From Taibaiella soli (GTDB lineage Bacteria > Bacteroidota > Bacteroidia > Chitinophagales > Chitinophagaceae), in assembly GCF_003236175.1 (NCBI RefSeq), contig NZ_QKTW01000003.1, positions 62,001 through 126,000 of the forward strand: a stretch of 64,000 nucleotides of DNA. The letters are read 5' to 3'. Under the pieces are notes generated by a model. It saw nothing but the letters and a program-made list of their open reading frames with translations. It made no database searches and was not told where the DNA came from. A program made the position numbers and the translations under genes. This document shows, piece after piece, positions 27,303-36,009 of this stretch; position 1 is the first letter of the stretch, and every line of letters starts with the position of its first letter.

Positions 27303-28064
27303 CTAATATGCTGTGTGGTTGATTTGCTCGCGGGAAAATATTGAGTTGGTACCGGGACGTGCTGGATCGGCTACTGGACGTACATATTTCATGATTACTT
27401 CTCCTGTCAATACATTGCTAGATTTTTCTAGCGAAAAATTTAGTAAGATATTGTTTTGATTGAGGCTGTCGATAGTAATAGTTGTTCTGTGACATCCTGC
27501 ATATTGAGCCGTTACCGTAAATTTTCCCTTCGGTTTATTATGAAATATGATTGTGTAGTTCCCATCGATATCAGTGAATTGGCCACCAATGGAAATGTCA
27601 TTTTGCTGTACGTTAATGATTGCGCCTATTGCGGGCTGTTTCGTGGCATCCAATACTATCCCTCTGATCACCAGACTGTCACTTCCTGTCGTATCATTTT
27701 GTGGTACTTCTTGTACAAACATATTCTGCTCCATCAGCGGTGGCTTCGGTCTGGCATGCATTTCCGGTAATTGAGAAAACATCAAACTTAGCCCCAATGC
27801 AATTGCAATACGATACAAATTTGTTGGTTTTTGCACCGGTAGCTGAATGTTACGATCTAGTTGACGCGAAAGAAATCTTCCACAAACAGAATGATTATTC
27901 TTCAAAAAGAAGGCATGCAAATCTGCATCGTTCCATGCAGTAAAATCAATTACTGATTTCTGGCAATGCACACAAAGGCGACCTTGCGTGTCGGGCGTCA
28001 TCTCATCCCAGTCTTGTGAGCAAGGTTCGGGAATGGAGAGTTGTATAGGATTGTTTTTCTTCAA
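27303..28064 (-). CDS. carboxypeptidase-regulatory-like domain membrane protein, copy 2
   Basis: The protein has 253 residues, starting at TTG 28064: the protein start (MKKNNPIQLSIPEPCSQDWD) lines up with the ATG-started paralogue at 26874, so TTG is accepted. The architecture is the same: N-terminal Cys module (CSQDWD...CVHCQKSVIDFT), a helix near residue 90, a regulatory-like beta-sandwich (VIRGIVLDATKQPAIGAIIN) and tail FSREQINHTAY. Clearly a tandem duplicate; it is the first gene of the three-gene operon. Confidence 0.6.
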   Translation of the reverse strand: MKKNNPIQLSIPEPCSQDWDEMTPDTQGRLCVHCQKSVIDFTAWNDADLHAFFLKNNHSVCGRFLSRQLDRNIQLPVQKPTNLYRIAIALGLSLMFSQLPEMHARPKPPLMEQNMFVQEVPQNDTTGSDSLVIRGIVLDATKQPAIGAIINVQQNDISIGGQFTDIDGNYTIIFHNKPKGKFTVTAQYAGCHRTTITIDSLNQNNILLNFSLEKSSNVLTGEVIMKYVRPVADPARPGTNSIFSREQINHTAY

Positions 28065-28465
28065 AAGAGAATAATTTCTGGTACTAAAATAATATAGTTT
28101 TATTGCGCTGCAATGCTTGTTCCGTCAGGCTTCTGTAAGATTTTAGAACGTGTTTAAAAATAAGTAGAAATACGTTTTAACTTTTTTGTTACATTTAATA
28201 GTCCATCTTCGTAAGAATCGTGCAGACGAGAAACGCACATATTAACAAGCGATGTTTTGCTCCTTGCAATCATGAAGCCACCCTGGTGGTCAATGCTTCT
28301 GTGCTTCCTTTTTTATGTTTCTGCAAAAAACTGTATTACTGCTCCAATTTTAAGGACTTCAATACACAAGCCCCGGCCTGCTAACAACCAACAATTATCT
28401 CATTAGGTCCGGGGAGTTCGTCATTCAACGCAATTCCATTTTCGTTTTACGCTAACAGGAAAATT
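28065..28465. other. intergenic region between divergent operons
   Basis: Between the divergent regulatory-like operon and the GreA/Rnk-type operon. A 44-codon frame (28272-28406) is listed separately. No promoter pair could be picked with confidence. Confidence 0.45.
28272..28406 (+). CDS. possible 44-residue secreted peptide
   Basis: A frame starts at ATG 28272 with MKPPWWSMLLCFLFYVSAKN, which resembles a signal peptide, and continues for 24 more residues to a TAG at 28406. There is no coding-bias proof and no homologue known to me. It could be chance; listed because nothing else explains this gap. Confidence 0.25.
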   Translation: MKPPWWSMLLCFLFYVSAKNCITAPILRTSIHKPRPANNQQLSH

Positions 28466-28672
28466 ATGTTCCGAAAACTGTCAAAAGTTTCGGCGCGCAG
28501 TATTGTACTCTGGGCATTATTCAGCCTGGATGTCATGATACTTACCGGCGCATTATTAAGCAGTCATGAGGAGCTCTGGCTGTTATCTGCCGTGCTCTCG
28601 CTGGGCATCCTGTCGTTATTTGCTGCGTGGAAAGAAGAGGAATGTCAGAATCTCAATGACGAAGACGAATAA
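28466..28672 (+). CDS. small two-helix membrane protein
   Basis: The protein has 68 residues with two hydrophobic segments (about 12-31 and 38-55) and an acidic tail (WKEEECQNLNDEDE). It is the first of three same-strand genes with short spacers. No family was recognised. Confidence 0.55.
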   Translation: MFRKLSKVSARSIVLWALFSLDVMILTGALLSSHEELWLLSAVLSLGILSLFAAWKEEECQNLNDEDE

Positions 28673-28701
28673 GTTTTTCTTTTTTCCTAAAACCATAAAT
28701 T

Positions 28702-29085
28702 ATGATGGACAGACAAAATCCGGTAGTACTTACCGAAGCAGATTATCAGCTGCTGCGCCCGTATATGAGCCGGCTGAGCGAAAATGATGAAATGTCACTG
28801 GCGCACGAACTCAAACGCGCAATCATTGTTCAGAAAGATGCATTTCCAGCACATGGGATTGGTATTAATTCAAAAGTAGTAGTGGAAGATTTGGATACGC
28901 ACCGGACTTCCGAGTTGATCATTGTGATGCCGGAATATGCAGATATTAAGCAGCGGAAAGTATCGGTATTAGCGCCTTTAGCTACCGCATTAATCGGCTT
29001 CAGGAAAGGCGAAGAAGTTATCTGGAAAATGCCAGGTGGCCTGCGCCATTTTTTTATCAAAGACGTTATTAATCAATCCGCTTAA
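28702..29085 (+). CDS. GreA/GreB C-terminal domain protein (Rnk-like)
   Basis: The protein has 127 residues. The C-terminal ~75 residues (VVVEDLDTHRTSELIIVMPE, VSVLAPLATALIGFRKGEEV, WKMPGG) form the GreA/GreB FKBP-like domain that contacts the RNA polymerase secondary channel. The N-terminal part is short and lacks the Gre coiled-coil needed for transcript cleavage, as in Rnk. It probably modulates RNA polymerase. Confidence 0.8.
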   Translation: MMDRQNPVVLTEADYQLLRPYMSRLSENDEMSLAHELKRAIIVQKDAFPAHGIGINSKVVVEDLDTHRTSELIIVMPEYADIKQRKVSVLAPLATALIGFRKGEEVIWKMPGGLRHFFIKDVINQSA

Positions 29086-29103
29086 AACTAAAAATCAAAC
29101 CAC

Positions 29104-29571
29104 ATGAATAATCATCTCCTAATTGTCGCAGGTACCTGCGCTGCTTTGTTATTGCCTGTTGTGCTCATTATTTTCCGAGGACGCCGAATGCACAAACGGA
29201 AACAGGAACTGCTGATAAACGCAATCGAGGCACTGGCTACCCGTGAAAAGCTCTTCATTACAGAACGGCAGCAGTGGCGTAATCGCATCCTGGGTATGGA
29301 TCGTATTAATAAAATGCTCGTGCTTGTATGGATGAACGAGGGCGTTATGGAAGAGCATCTGATTCCGATTAATGAAATCAACTACTGCAATGTATTTCAG
29401 AAGACGAGTGGTAAATCGCATATACAAGCCATCCTGCTTGAACTGACGTTTCGCAGTAAGCAATTATCGCCACTTCAAATTCCTTTTTACGAAGAAATTC
29501 ACGATGGCATTTTTGAAATGAAGCGATTGGCAGAAAGGGCTGAGTATTGGAAGAAGGCACTTAATAATTGA
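29104..29571 (+). CDS. membrane-anchored hypothetical protein
   Basis: The protein has 155 residues: an N-terminal membrane helix (residues 4-25), a basic juxtamembrane stretch (RGRRMHKRKQELL) and a cytoplasmic alpha/beta part. No family was recognised. Third gene in the row with the Rnk-like gene, 18 bp after it. Confidence 0.6.
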   Translation: MNNHLLIVAGTCAALLLPVVLIIFRGRRMHKRKQELLINAIEALATREKLFITERQQWRNRILGMDRINKMLVLVWMNEGVMEEHLIPINEINYCNVFQKTSGKSHIQAILLELTFRSKQLSPLQIPFYEEIHDGIFEMKRLAERAEYWKKALNN

Positions 29572-29761
29572 TGATTTGTGATTGGTTGAGTAGGGAATGG
29601 GCATGGTGAATGGTCAAATGTTAAAACGTGAAACGTCAGATGTGAAACGTCAGATGTTTGAGCGGTCGCACATCTGTAATGCATTTGTCATGCTGAGCGG
29701 AGCCGAAGCATTGCGGATGGGGCAAGTCAGACATCAGCGATTTTTGGTTTTGACTCTTTGA
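29572..29761. repeat. phrase repeat and interspersed-repeat remnant
   Basis: After the stop codon come 14-bp repeats of the form GTGAAACGTCAGAT (two adjacent copies near 29627-29655). Then follows a GTCATGCTGAGCGGAGCCGA element near 29688, a phrase seen as a dispersed repeat in many Bacteroidota genomes (from general knowledge, not verified here). There is no gene. Confidence 0.45.
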
Positions 29762-30127
29762 TTAATACTGCCCCGTTCCCAACAACACCAGGGTACACGC
29801 TTCCATCGTCTGAATGCCCTCTTTTTCGGCGAGATGCTCTAATTCTTCGTTTTCAGTCCCCGGATTGAAAATGATGCGTTTGGGTTTCACCGAAAGGATA
29901 TAATCGTAATAAGCTTTCTGGTTTTGTGGATTCAGGTATAAGGTAATGGTATCTATATCGTGCACATCCGGATGTTCCGTGATGATGTCAACATCTTCCA
30001 CCTTTCCCTTTCGGTTGCCGATGGCAACGACAGAGTGGTTGTGCTGGCGAAGGCGGTGAATGGCCATATTGCTGTAACGTTCTCTGTTTTCTGAAGCCCC
30101 GATTACCATTGTTTTTTTCTCTGACAT
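29762..30127 (-). CDS. CoA-binding Rossmann-fold protein
   Basis: The protein has 121 residues, the size of stand-alone CoA_binding (YccU/YneT-like) proteins. N-terminal TMVIGASENRERYSNMAIHR is the nucleotide-binding loop, and IIFNPGTENEELEHLAEKEG with a following EACTLVLL are family marks. It is cytoplasmic with an unknown partner. A possible -7 element (TAACTTTG, minus strand, 30157-30150) lies 23 bp upstream. Confidence 0.85.
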   Translation of the reverse strand: MSEKKTMVIGASENRERYSNMAIHRLRQHNHSVVAIGNRKGKVEDVDIITEHPDVHDIDTITLYLNPQNQKAYYDYILSVKPKRIIFNPGTENEELEHLAEKEGIQTMEACTLVLLGTGQY

Positions 30128-30282
30128 AATTCTTTTTAAATTAACTATACAAAGTTATGCCATGAAGATACAAGGGAAAAATGAGCTATATATTTTGACT
30201 ATGCACACTGCGAAAACAATCGAAATCAGCTTTCGATATTTGATTGCATTTCCTAACTTTAGAGAGTAATCAAACTTATACC

Positions 30283-31461
30283 ATGCAGGCCGCTTATATA
30301 ATTGCAGGATACCGTACAGCTGTCGGAAAATCAAAACGCGGAGGCTTTCGCTTTTATCGCCCGGATGATCTGGCTGTAGACGTTATCAAAGGATTGCTGG
30401 CATCTTTGCCACAGCTGGACCCCAAACAGGTCGACGATGTGATTGTGGGCACGGCAGTGCCGGAGGCGGAACAGGGATTACAGGTTGGCCGTATTATCGC
30501 AAATAAAGCGGTAGGGCAACATGCAGCCGGTGTAACCATTAACCGTTACTGCGCTTCTGGTTTTGATGCAATTGCGATTGCCTCAGCGAGAATCCAGGCA
30601 GGCCAGGCAGATTGTATTATCGCAGGCGGTACCGAAAGTATGAGTCTGGTGCCAACTGCGGGCTGGCGTACGATGCCTAATTATCAGTTCCAGCAGGATA
30701 ACGGCGATTATTACCTCAGCATGGGGCTTACAGCAGAGCAAGTTGCCGGTGATTTTAAAGTATCGCGGGAAGATCAGGATGCATTTGCTTATCGTTCGCA
30801 CCAGCGCGCTTTAAACGCAATTAAAGAAGGTTATTTTAAATCAGGGATCATGCCCATCACCGTAAAGGAAATTTACGTGGATGAAAAAGGCAAAAGAAAA
30901 GAACGTGCGTTTGTTGTGGATACAGATGAAGGGCCGCGTGCAGATACTTCTGTAGAAGCATTGGCGAAATTACCTGCGGTATTTGCTGCAGGTGGTTCGG
31001 TAACGGCGGGTAATTCTTCACAAACATCAGACGGCGCCGCTTTTGCAATTGTTATGAGTGAACGTCTGATGAATCAGCTCGGATTAAAACCATGGGGCAG
31101 AGTAGTAGGTTGCGCCAGTGCCGGAGTGGATCCGCGCATTATGGGTGTTGGTCCGATAGCGGCCGTGCCGAAAGTACTGAAGCAAACTGGTATGAACCTG
31201 AGCGATATTGATCTGATTGAACTCAATGAAGCTTTCGCCTCACAATCTTTAGCTGTGATTCGCGAACTGGGTATCGATATGGAAAAAGTAAACATCAACG
31301 GTGGCGCTATTTCTTTGGGTCATCCGTTAGGGTGTACCGGCGCCAAATTGACTATTCAGAATCTTCATGACCTCGAACGCCTTAATAAACGTTATGGCAT
31401 GATTACTGCCTGCGTTGGTGGCGGACAGGGAATTGCGGGGATTATCGAATTAATACGGTAA
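30283..31461 (+). CDS. acetyl-CoA C-acyltransferase (thiolase, degradative type)
   Basis: The protein has 392 residues, full length for a type II thiolase. It cleaves 3-ketoacyl-CoA with CoA in beta-oxidation or condenses acetyl-CoA in reverse. The nucleophile Cys90 is in [14 protein letters not shown], the catalytic His is in [15 protein letters not shown] and the second Cys in [13 protein letters not shown] 30283 is chosen; the frame upstream is not conserved. No other beta-oxidation gene is adjacent. Confidence 0.92.
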   Translation: MQAAYIIAGYRTAVGKSKRGGFRFYRPDDLAVDVIKGLLASLPQLDPKQVDDVIVGTAVPEAEQGLQVGRIIANKAVGQHAAGVTINRYCASGFDAIAIASARIQAGQADCIIAGGTESMSLVPTAGWRTMPNYQFQQDNGDYYLSMGLTAEQVAGDFKVSREDQDAFAYRSHQRALNAIKEGYFKSGIMPITVKEIYVDEKGKRKERAFVVDTDEGPRADTSVEALAKLPAVFAAGGSVTAGNSSQTSDGAAFAIVMSERLMNQLGLKPWGRVVGCASAGVDPRIMGVGPIAAVPKVLKQTGMNLSDIDLIELNEAFASQSLAVIRELGIDMEKVNINGGAISLGHPLGCTGAKLTIQNLHDLERLNKRYGMITACVGGGQGIAGIIELIR

Positions 31462-31510
31462 TTAATGTAGGGAATGTGCTTTTTGAATGTGGTGAATGTG
31501 ATAAATCTGT
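31462..31510 (+). repeat. GAATGTG phrase repeat immediately after the thiolase stop
   Basis: Right after TAA the sequence reads TTAATGTAGGGAATGTGC, then GAATGTGGTGAATGTGATAA. It is a degenerate ~9-bp phrase repeat, also found directly behind two other genes in this window (31640-31699 and 60860-60926). Confidence 0.6.
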
Positions 31511-31560
31511 CGGACGCATTTCTGAACAGCTCAAATTTTAGAATTAGGAATTTGGAAATA

Positions 31561-31590
31561 GAAAAGGGTCGATTAGCGTCGACCCTTTTC
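31561..31590. terminator. bidirectional rho-independent terminator
   Basis: A perfect 12-bp stem (GAAAAGGGTCGA / TCGACCCTTTTC) with loop TTAGCG lies midway between convergent genes. Confidence 0.88.
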
Positions 31591-31639
31591 CTCTATTATA
31601 ATGTTGGTAACATTTATCACATTACTTACATTTTTTCAT

Positions 31640-31699
31640 CGGTATAATTATAATACTGGCAACACATTAACCACATTTAATCACATTCGTCACATTCTC
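31640..31699 (-). repeat. GAATGTG phrase repeat immediately after the DUF2490 stop
   Basis: Read on the minus strand, directly after the TAA stop at 31700-31702, the sequence is GAGAATGTGACGAATGTGAT, then TAAATGTGGTTAATGTG, mirroring the repeat behind the convergent thiolase gene. Confidence 0.6.
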
Positions 31700-32467
31700 T
31701 TACTTAGTAACATAAAGATTCACAATCGGACCCTGATTATACTGATATACCGGATGGCCGTTTACGGGTGCCGGTTGTTGTACGATCTGATTCAGATAAC
31801 CCGCTTCGAAGCGGAAATTTTTATTCATCCGGTAGCCTGCCAACAAACCAAGACGGTTTTGGTCAAACACGTTCTGATTTACATTTTTTCCGAAGCCTAT
31901 TAATATCTCATCAAAGGCCGCTACATAAAATGTCTTATCCTCGATTTTCTTGCGATTGATTGCCACATCGGTGCGTAGTTGGTAACGTGCACGGTTCAGA
32001 TACATCCAGCTTTCCACTTTTCCACTTTCGCCTTTCTGGTTGATTTGTCCCAGCCAGCGCTGTTCCAGACGAAGTCTGTGACTGAAATTGAAAATGCCTG
32101 TGGTGCCGGTAAATCCAACTTGCTCCGTAATGCGGTGTTCCGGAAACGGATATGGTCCCCAGGGATAATCACCGATTGGATAAGACATGGTAAAGCAATA
32201 CAAAATTGCTGCGGTGCCACCTTTATCGAAATGGTATTGCACACCAGCGCGTGCCAGTAATTGTTGCCAGTCTGTAATGATATTGTTGCGGCGCCACTGA
32301 AATTCCGGGATAATCGAAATATGTTTACTGATATTGAAGGTGCCAAATACATTGTACCAACCAATGTCGTTATAAGTGCTAAGCCTTTGTGCGGAAGCAT
32401 TTTGCGCTAAAGCAAAAGACAAACAGATAGTAGTGGTTAGTTTTAACTTTTTGTAAAATCCCCCCAT
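31700..32467 (-). CDS. DUF2490-family protein
   Basis: The protein has 255 residues from ATG 32467 with a signal peptide ending AQNASAQ. The mature part shows DUF2490 features (FGTFNISKHISIIPEFQWRR, FSHRLRLEQRWLGQ, FDEILIGFGKNVNQNVFDQN, AGYRMNKNFRFEAGYLNQI), consistent with an outer-membrane barrel. The role is unknown. It is divergent from the His-rich protein and TonB receptor genes and may belong to the same regulon. Confidence 0.82.
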   Translation of the reverse strand: MGGFYKKLKLTTTICLSFALAQNASAQRLSTYNDIGWYNVFGTFNISKHISIIPEFQWRRNNIITDWQQLLARAGVQYHFDKGGTAAILYCFTMSYPIGDYPWGPYPFPEHRITEQVGFTGTTGIFNFSHRLRLEQRWLGQINQKGESGKVESWMYLNRARYQLRTDVAINRKKIEDKTFYVAAFDEILIGFGKNVNQNVFDQNRLGLLAGYRMNKNFRFEAGYLNQIVQQPAPVNGHPVYQYNQGPIVNLYVTK

Positions 32468-32486
32468 TCTCACGTTTTTTAATTGA

Positions 32487-32855
32487 TTGACAATAATATC
32501 TTTGCAAAAACTCAGACCGCAATATAAGGTGGGTAAACGAATTGCACATATTGTATTTTCTACATGGCTGGCGATCATCCTGATGTTCGGGACGACGCCC
32601 ATGGAGTTCGTGCACTCGTTCGCGCATCACCAGGATACGGTTGATCACAAACATCCGCATGGATTGGCGTTCGAAAACAAACACCATCACTGTGATTTCC
32701 TGAGTTTTCAGTTAATGCCTTTTGACGGTGCCATTCATATTCCACGGATTTCTTTTATAGCACCGGTTTTTATCACACAACAAGACGCCGTGCAAGTACA
32801 TTTTGTACAGCGCAAAATTGTACGGACCTCACTCCGGGGGCCACCGGTAGTATAG
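32487..32855 (+). CDS. His-rich exported or membrane-anchored protein, putative metal-binding
   Basis: The protein has up to 122 residues. There is no early ATG; TTG at 32487 or 32502, or GTG at 32529, must be used, so the start is uncertain. A hydrophobic segment (HIVFSTWLAIILMFG, ~21-36) precedes a His-dense stretch of about 30 residues (HSFAHHQDTVDHKHPHG, then NKHHHC) holding ten His and a Cys. Such stretches bind Cu, Zn, Ni or Co. The gene lies 77 bp upstream of a TonB-dependent receptor gene, suggesting joint metal or metallophore uptake (inference). Confidence 0.6.
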   Translation: MTIISLQKLRPQYKVGKRIAHIVFSTWLAIILMFGTTPMEFVHSFAHHQDTVDHKHPHGLAFENKHHHCDFLSFQLMPFDGAIHIPRISFIAPVFITQQDAVQVHFVQRKIVRTSLRGPPVV

Positions 32856-32932
32856 CCTTTTGCTGAAATAATACTTTTCACAGGTATCAATGGATACGTG
32901 TGCTTTATCGTACAACATTTTCAAAACAGACT

Positions 32933-35383
32933 ATGCTATATCAATTGAGAAGCCTGCTGCTTTTATGCGGCCTGCTTTGCCTTACTATATTTACAGCCAG
33001 TGCAGGTAATATTAATGCCGGAAAATTAAAGGGAAAAATTACTGACGAACAGAATGTACCGCTCACGGGCGCTGTTATTTCTATTCCGGATCTGCATGTT
33101 GGTGCTACCGCTGACAGTAATGGAGATTATGTTATCTCAAATATTCCGCAGGGAAAATATCTGGTGGAAGTGCGCATGCTGAGTTATGCGAATATCACCG
33201 AAGCGGTGACTATAAGCGGTGTTACAACTCATGATTTTAAACTGAAAGAAACCGTATTAGAACGCAATGAAGTTGTGATTACAGGAACTAGTCTGGCGAC
33301 GGAAGAACGCAAAAGCGTGACGCCGATCCAGAGCATCCGTATGAAACAATTGCAGGAAAACATCTCTACGAATATCATCGATGCCATCACCAAATTGCCC
33401 GGTGTCAGCCAGTTAACGACAGGTCCTGCGGTTTCTAAACCAATTATTCGCGGTCTGGGATACAACCGTATTATAACACTCAATGACGGCGTTCGTCAGG
33501 AAGGGCAACAGTGGGGAGATGAACATGGTATTGAGATCGATGATTATAATGTTTCGCGTATTGAAGTGCTGAAAGGTCCGGCTTCCCTGGCCTATGGATC
33601 AGACGCGTTGGCTGGTGTGATTAATATCATTTCTGATGATCCATTACCTGAAGGGAAAATTCGTGGCAATGTAACTGCAAATTATCAGACCAATAACGGA
33701 CAAGAAGCGATTCACGCACAGCTCGGCGGCAACAATAATGGCATCGTCTGGAATGGTTACTACACAGGTAAACGGGCGCATGATTATAAAAATCCTTACG
33801 ACGGTTATGTGTTTGATTCACGTTATCACAATAACAACTTTGGTGCAACGATTGGGATGAATAAAAAATGGGGTTCATCGAAATTGAGCTTTACCTCATT
33901 TAATCAGATTCTGGGTATTTCAGAAGGTGAGCGTGATAGTGCAACAGGGAAATTTATCAAAGCAGTAGACGATAACGGCGTGCCGGGAGAAGCAATTGTT
34001 ACAGACGATGACGGTCGCTCTTACAGTCGTGCTACGCCATCGCAGCAGATCAACCACCAGAAATTAGTCTGGGCAAATAATTTGTATTTCAACAACGGCG
34101 GCCGTATTGGTTTGACATTGGGTTATCAACAGAATTCACGCAAAGAATTTGAAGACGTTTTAAATCCGACAACACCGGGTTTATCATTTTTGTTGAAAAC
34201 TTACAGTTATGACCTCAAATATTTCTTTCCCGTTTGGAAAGGCTGGCAGGTTACTTCAGGTATAAATGGCATGGTGCAGCATAACGAAAACAAAGGCAAC
34301 GAGTTTTTAATTCCAGACTATAATTTGTTTGATATCGGTGGGTATGCAATTGCAAAAAAAGATTGGAAACGCTGGTCTGTGTCTGGTGGTTTACGTTACA
34401 ATTACCGCAAGATTACCAGCGATGCACTGTATACTGATTCTAGTGGTGAAAGAACTAGTGGTCCTGTAGCTGGCGGTGAACAACGTTTTCAGCAGTTCAA
34501 CACAAGTTTTTCCAACATCTCCGGAAGTCTCGGCGCAAGTTATGCATTGACCGAAAAAACAATTTTGAAATTCAATTTCGCGAGCGGTTTCCGTGCACCA
34601 AATATTGCAGAGCTTTCAGCAAATGGTGTGCATGAGGGAACCATCCGCTATGAATACGGTAATCTTGGGCTGAAGCCTGAAACCAGCTTTCAGGGCGATA
34701 TCGGGATCAACTGGAGCTCTGATCACGTGCAAATAAACGGCGCAGTGTTTTATAACCATATCCAGAATTTTATTTACATCCGCAAACTGCTGAATGCATC
34801 GGGTAAAGATTCTATTCCGGAACAAAACAATGATCAGGGTTATCCCGCATTCATCTACGATCAAACCAATGCAACGCTTTATGGTGGCGAATTGTACGTA
34901 GATCTGCATCCGCATCCGTTTGACTGGCTGCATCTGGAAAATACGTTTTCTTATGTACGCGGTGTAACCAGCAACAACACCGACAGTACTCATAATCTGC
35001 CATACATTCCGGCCGCGAGATGGCTGATAGAGCTGCGCGCGCAGCAAAAGAAAATGGGTAGCTTCCTGCGCAATGTGTATGCTAAAGTGGGCGTCGATAT
35101 CAACTTTGCACAGAATAATGTGTTCACCGCTTACAATACAGAGACCGCTTCGCCGGGTTATACATTGCTGAATGCTGGTGTTGGAATGGATTTCGTAGGT
35201 AAAAAACAAAACACTTTGTTTACACTCACGCTGGCTGCGCAAAACCTGACCGACGTGGCTTATCAGAATCATTTAAGCCGTTTGCGCTACGCAGATATTA
35301 ACTATGTAACAGGCCGTCAAGGCATCTTTAATATGGGGCGAAGCTTCAGTATAACGGTTTCGGTACCGCTAGATATAAAATAA
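32933..35383 (+). CDS. TonB-dependent receptor with N-terminal carboxypeptidase-regulatory-like domain
   Basis: The protein has 816 residues from ATG 32933, with a signal peptide ending IFTASAG. The CarboxypepD_reg-like domain spans about residues 33-115 (GKLKGKITDEQNVPLTGAVI). The plug follows (TPIQSIRMKQLQE, PIIRGLGYNRIITLNDGVRQ, IEVLKGPASLAYGSDALAGV) and then a ~550-residue barrel with a final strand ending VSVPLDIK. The plug wording (RGLGYNRIITLNDGVR) is close to siderophore/zinc-type receptors rather than SusC glycan receptors, and no SusD follows. With the His-rich neighbour, metal or metallophore import is the best guess. Confidence 0.88.
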   Translation: MLYQLRSLLLLCGLLCLTIFTASAGNINAGKLKGKITDEQNVPLTGAVISIPDLHVGATADSNGDYVISNIPQGKYLVEVRMLSYANITEAVTISGVTTHDFKLKETVLERNEVVITGTSLATEERKSVTPIQSIRMKQLQENISTNIIDAITKLPGVSQLTTGPAVSKPIIRGLGYNRIITLNDGVRQEGQQWGDEHGIEIDDYNVSRIEVLKGPASLAYGSDALAGVINIISDDPLPEGKIRGNVTANYQTNNGQEAIHAQLGGNNNGIVWNGYYTGKRAHDYKNPYDGYVFDSRYHNNNFGATIGMNKKWGSSKLSFTSFNQILGISEGERDSATGKFIKAVDDNGVPGEAIVTDDDGRSYSRATPSQQINHQKLVWANNLYFNNGGRIGLTLGYQQNSRKEFEDVLNPTTPGLSFLLKTYSYDLKYFFPVWKGWQVTSGINGMVQHNENKGNEFLIPDYNLFDIGGYAIAKKDWKRWSVSGGLRYNYRKITSDALYTDSSGERTSGPVAGGEQRFQQFNTSFSNISGSLGASYALTEKTILKFNFASGFRAPNIAELSANGVHEGTIRYEYGNLGLKPETSFQGDIGINWSSDHVQINGAVFYNHIQNFIYIRKLLNASGKDSIPEQNNDQGYPAFIYDQTNATLYGGELYVDLHPHPFDWLHLENTFSYVRGVTSNNTDSTHNLPYIPAARWLIELRAQQKKMGSFLRNVYAKVGVDINFAQNNVFTAYNTETASPGYTLLNAGVGMDFVGKKQNTLFTLTLAAQNLTDVAYQNHLSRLRYADINYVTGRQGIFNMGRSFSITVSVPLDIK

Positions 35384-35416
35384 TGACAATTTATAGGTCT
35401 CTGATCTATTTTTCAC

Positions 35417-35447
35417 AACTGCCTGTCATGAAAATTGATAGGCAGTT
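35417..35447 (+). terminator. rho-independent terminator of the TonB receptor gene
   Basis: A stem AACTGCCTGTCA / TGATAGGCAGTT (one G-T pair) is followed by TTTTTT. Confidence 0.85.
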
Positions 35448-35493
35448 TTTTGTTTAGAACCTCCTATTTTGGTAAATTCAGTGTGCTCTTAAA

Positions 35494-35769
35494 ATGTTTT
35501 TTACGATGGCAACACTCATTTCAAAAGAAGAAATTCCTACCTATAAATTAGTACCTGCTTTTATTGATAAAACTCAAACCTGGTTAAGAGAACTTGGGTA
35601 TGCAGTGCGGTTGGGAAATTCCTTCAAAGGAAAAACAGCGATTACTTTTGAAACCACCAACGGGCCACGCACCGTTGAAACGACAGTTTGGTATGTAGAC
35701 GAAAGATTCATGCAATTGAAAGGCGGAACAGTGATTCCGTTGCAAAGTGTAATTGATATGCACTTCTGA
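35494..35769 (+). CDS. hypothetical small protein
   Basis: The protein has 91 residues, alpha/beta and charged (FIDKTQTWLRELGYAVRLGN, then ETTVWYVDERFMQLKGGTVI), with no signal or membrane segment. A Met five codons in is an alternative start. No family was recognised. It lies alone between the TonB receptor gene and the lanthipeptide locus. Confidence 0.55.
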   Translation: MFFTMATLISKEEIPTYKLVPAFIDKTQTWLRELGYAVRLGNSFKGKTAITFETTNGPRTVETTVWYVDERFMQLKGGTVIPLQSVIDMHF

Positions 35770-36009
35770 CAGAGGGGAATAATAACAGATTATAGGTTGT
35801 AGCGATTCACGTCCTTCGGGGCGAGGGTGATGTTTGCCTTGTGCGTACGCTGTAGGGCTGAATTTGTATGTGGCAATTTGAAGCCTTTAATTTGAGGCCG
35901 GAAAGGGAATGGCACAACGAATTAATTTTGCTCTATATTTGCTCCCTGCGGAACACCAACCCTGATTTTCGCAGAACTAGTTTAGACCCTCAATTTTTCG
36001 CTATACCTT

